Positions 62,716-64,000 of a stretch of 64,000 nucleotides of DNA are shown piece after piece. The position numbers and the translations under genes were made by a program. The stretch covers positions 2,542,001 to 2,606,000 of the forward strand of contig NZ_JBEXAC010000001.1 of the NCBI RefSeq assembly GCF_040567655.1. The letters are read 5' to 3'. The notes under the pieces are model-generated. The model saw only the letters and a list, made by a program, of their open reading frames with translations. It was not told the origin of the DNA and ran no database searches. The DNA comes from Chitinophaga sp. H8 (GTDB taxonomy: Bacteria; Bacteroidota; Bacteroidia; Chitinophagales; Chitinophagaceae). Numbering within the stretch: position 1 is the first letter of the stretch; every line of letters begins with the position of its first letter.

Positions 62716-63276
62716 ATGAACCTACCGGTAATAGCAGCAAACGGCATTGTATTAAGACCCATTACTGAAACAGATACTGCGGCCATCTTCCATCATTTTT
62801 CCAATGATACCGTCACCCGGTATATGGATATTCCCAGCTTCTCTGATATTTCAGAAGCTACACAGATCATTCATTTTTTTCAGGAAAGCCTGGTCAAAGG
62901 TACCGGTATGCGGTGGGCCATTACTATCCCGGGGCATCCCGAACTGGTGGGCACCTGTGGGTTACACAACCTGAACAAAACACATTATAAAGGAGAAGTG
63001 GGATACGATCTTCATCCCGACTTCTGGGGTAAAGGTATTATGACCAATGCCATACATGAAGTACTGCTGTATGCTTTTAATCAGCTGCAGTTAAACCGGG
63101 TAGAGGCTTTTGTAGACCCTGCCAATACCGCTTCGGCCAACCTCCTACGGCGGGTAGGCTTTGAAAAGGAAGGTTTCCTGCGGGATGCTTTTTTTGAAAA
63201 GGGACGATTTGTAGATGCAGCGTTATACAGCATTTTAAAACGTACCCATGCGCGGGAAAATATATTTAACGGATAA
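62716..63276 (+). CDS. GNAT-family N-acetyltransferase (RimJ/RimL-like)
   Basis: The 186-residue protein starts VIAANGIVLRPITETDTAAIFHHFSND, typical of the RimJ/RimL-type GNAT subgroup. It has KGEVGYDLHPDFWGKGIMTNAIHEVLLYAFNQLQLNRVEAFVDPANTASANLLRRVGFEKEGFLRD, which includes the acetyl-CoA-binding loop and the late beta-strand/helix. It acetylates an amino group, but the substrate (protein N terminus, antibiotic or metabolite) is unknown. The methyltransferase gene follows after 5 nt and is probably co-transcribed. Confidence 0.92.
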   Translation: MNLPVIAANGIVLRPITETDTAAIFHHFSNDTVTRYMDIPSFSDISEATQIIHFFQESLVKGTGMRWAITIPGHPELVGTCGLHNLNKTHYKGEVGYDLHPDFWGKGIMTNAIHEVLLYAFNQLQLNRVEAFVDPANTASANLLRRVGFEKEGFLRDAFFEKGRFVDAALYSILKRTHARENIFNG

Positions 63277-63281
63277 AAACC

Positions 63282-64000
63282 ATGAAGCAGAACATCTACG
63301 ACAACGATATTTTCTTTCAGGGCTATCAGCAGCTGCGCGCTACGGAAAGCGGGCTGAATGCTGCGCTGGAAGAACCTGCACTATATGCATTGCTGCCGGC
63401 ATTATCCGGTCTTGACATCCTGGACCTGGGCTGTGGTACCGGAAAATTTTGTCGCCTTGCCGCCGCAACCGCCGCTACCGTGACCGGTGCGGATATTTCA
63501 CAAAAAATGCTGCAGGAAGCCATCCGGCAAACCAAGGCTGCCAACGTTACCTACATTTGTGCACCGACAGAAGAGCTGACATTTGCGCAGCAGCGTTTTA
63601 ACCTGGTAGTAAGTTCATTGGCGCTGCACTACATAGCCAATTATCAGCAAGTGGTGACTAATGTATTTCAATGGCTGCAACCCGGCGGGCAATTCATTTT
63701 TTCTGTAGAGCATCCCATGTGTACTGCGATGCATCATGCACAATGGCAAACAGATGAAGCGGGCAATATCCTGCATTGGCCTGTAGATAATTACCAGGAA
63801 GAAACCATCCGTCATACTACCTGGTTTGTAGAAAATGTGATAAAATATCACCGTACTACCGCCACGTATGTAAATACATTAATTCAGGCAGGCTTCAGAA
63901 TAGCCGGACTACACGAACCGTTACCGGTAAAGGAGTATCTGGAACAACGGCCTTCACTGGTCAGGGAATGCAGACGTCCTCCTTTTTTATTACTTGCTGC
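63282..64000 (+). CDS. Class I SAM-dependent methyltransferase (cut by window edge)
   Basis: The frame is open from the ATG at 63282 to the window end (about 239 residues). It shows motif I DILDLGCGTGKFCRLA at about residue 45, a motif II-like TVTGADISQKMLQEA, NLVVSSLALHYIANYQQV (motif post-II) and WLQPGGQFIFSVEHPMC (motif III). It belongs to the Methyltransf_11/25 group. The missing end is probably only a few residues. The substrate is unknown. It starts 5 nt after the acetyltransferase gene. Confidence 0.9.
   Translation, partial: MKQNIYDNDIFFQGYQQLRATESGLNAALEEPALYALLPALSGLDILDLGCGTGKFCRLAAATAATVTGADISQKMLQEAIRQTKAANVTYICAPTEELTFAQQRFNLVVSSLALHYIANYQQVVTNVFQWLQPGGQFIFSVEHPMCTAMHHAQWQTDEAGNILHWPVDNYQEETIRHTTWFVENVIKYHRTTATYVNTLIQAGFRIAGLHEPLPVKEYLEQRPSLVRECRRPPFLLLA

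Noticed and set aside
1..64000. CRISPR arrays, insertion sequences, prophage or integrative element
   Set aside because: No regularly spaced repeats, transposase, integrase or phage structural genes were seen in the sequence.

Overview
The window looks like a chromosomal segment of a soil or plant-associated member of the Bacteroidota, most probably Chitinophagaceae (Chitinophaga-like). The signs are a SusC/SusD pair driven by an ECF sigma/FecR cassette with an STN domain on SusC, promoter -7 elements of the TAnnTTTG type, few recognisable Shine-Dalgarno sites, lipoprotein-rich secreted enzymes and Bacteroidota-type housekeeping genes. The genus is an inference. No phage, transposase, integrase or CRISPR array was seen.

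Region 1 (1-986): the N-terminal part of a TonB-dependent siderophore-type receptor running off the left edge, with a 13-bp direct repeat at 21-bp period upstream.

Region 2 (1122-35897, all minus strand): one very large polysaccharide utilisation locus (PUL). In transcription order it encodes ECF sigma factor, GH28-like enzyme, FecR anti-sigma, SusC, SusD, two sulfatases, two tandem GH20 hexosaminidases, a DUF1080 3-keto-disaccharide-hydrolase-like protein, a beta-propeller/cytochrome c protein, a GH29 fucosidase, a ThuA/propeller/PKD/cytochrome c fusion lipoprotein, a GH97, two more sulfatases, a double SGNH esterase, a single SGNH esterase and a GH95 fucosidase, then a perfect terminator hairpin. 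The enzymes imply a sulfated, fucosylated, acetylated, HexNAc-containing glycan. The locus combines ordinary hydrolysis with a putative redox branch (propeller dehydrogenases with c-type cytochromes, plus DUF1080 and ThuA). One GH20 has a YLSR motif where its tandem paralogue has YLDL. This is the same change that separates the human HexA alpha subunit (active on 6-sulfated GlcNAc) from HexB, so the pair may split the work between sulfated and unsulfated HexNAc. A plus-strand terminator in the susC leader suggests an antisense sRNA.

Region 3 (36302-50488): tRNA-Leu(CAA), hscB, an alanine/saccharopine dehydrogenase-like gene, trmN6, a second GH29 fucosidase, tsaD, an ABC permease, prfC, a UbiD decarboxylase, and small secreted proteins including an Arg/Tyr-rich and a Pro/His-rich one, an outer-membrane beta-barrel protein and a DsrE-like protein.

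Region 4 (50749-64000): an AraC regulator, a GH20-like enzyme and an AI-2E-type permease, then a heavy-metal RND efflux operon (TolC, adaptor, CzcA/CusA pump), two small unknown genes and a CusRS-like two-component system. Both the efflux operon and the two-component operon carry a tandem 11-bp-period ATTAAA repeat exactly 21 nt upstream of a -7 box, which ties regulator to target. A GNAT acetyltransferase and a methyltransferase (cut by the right edge) close the window.
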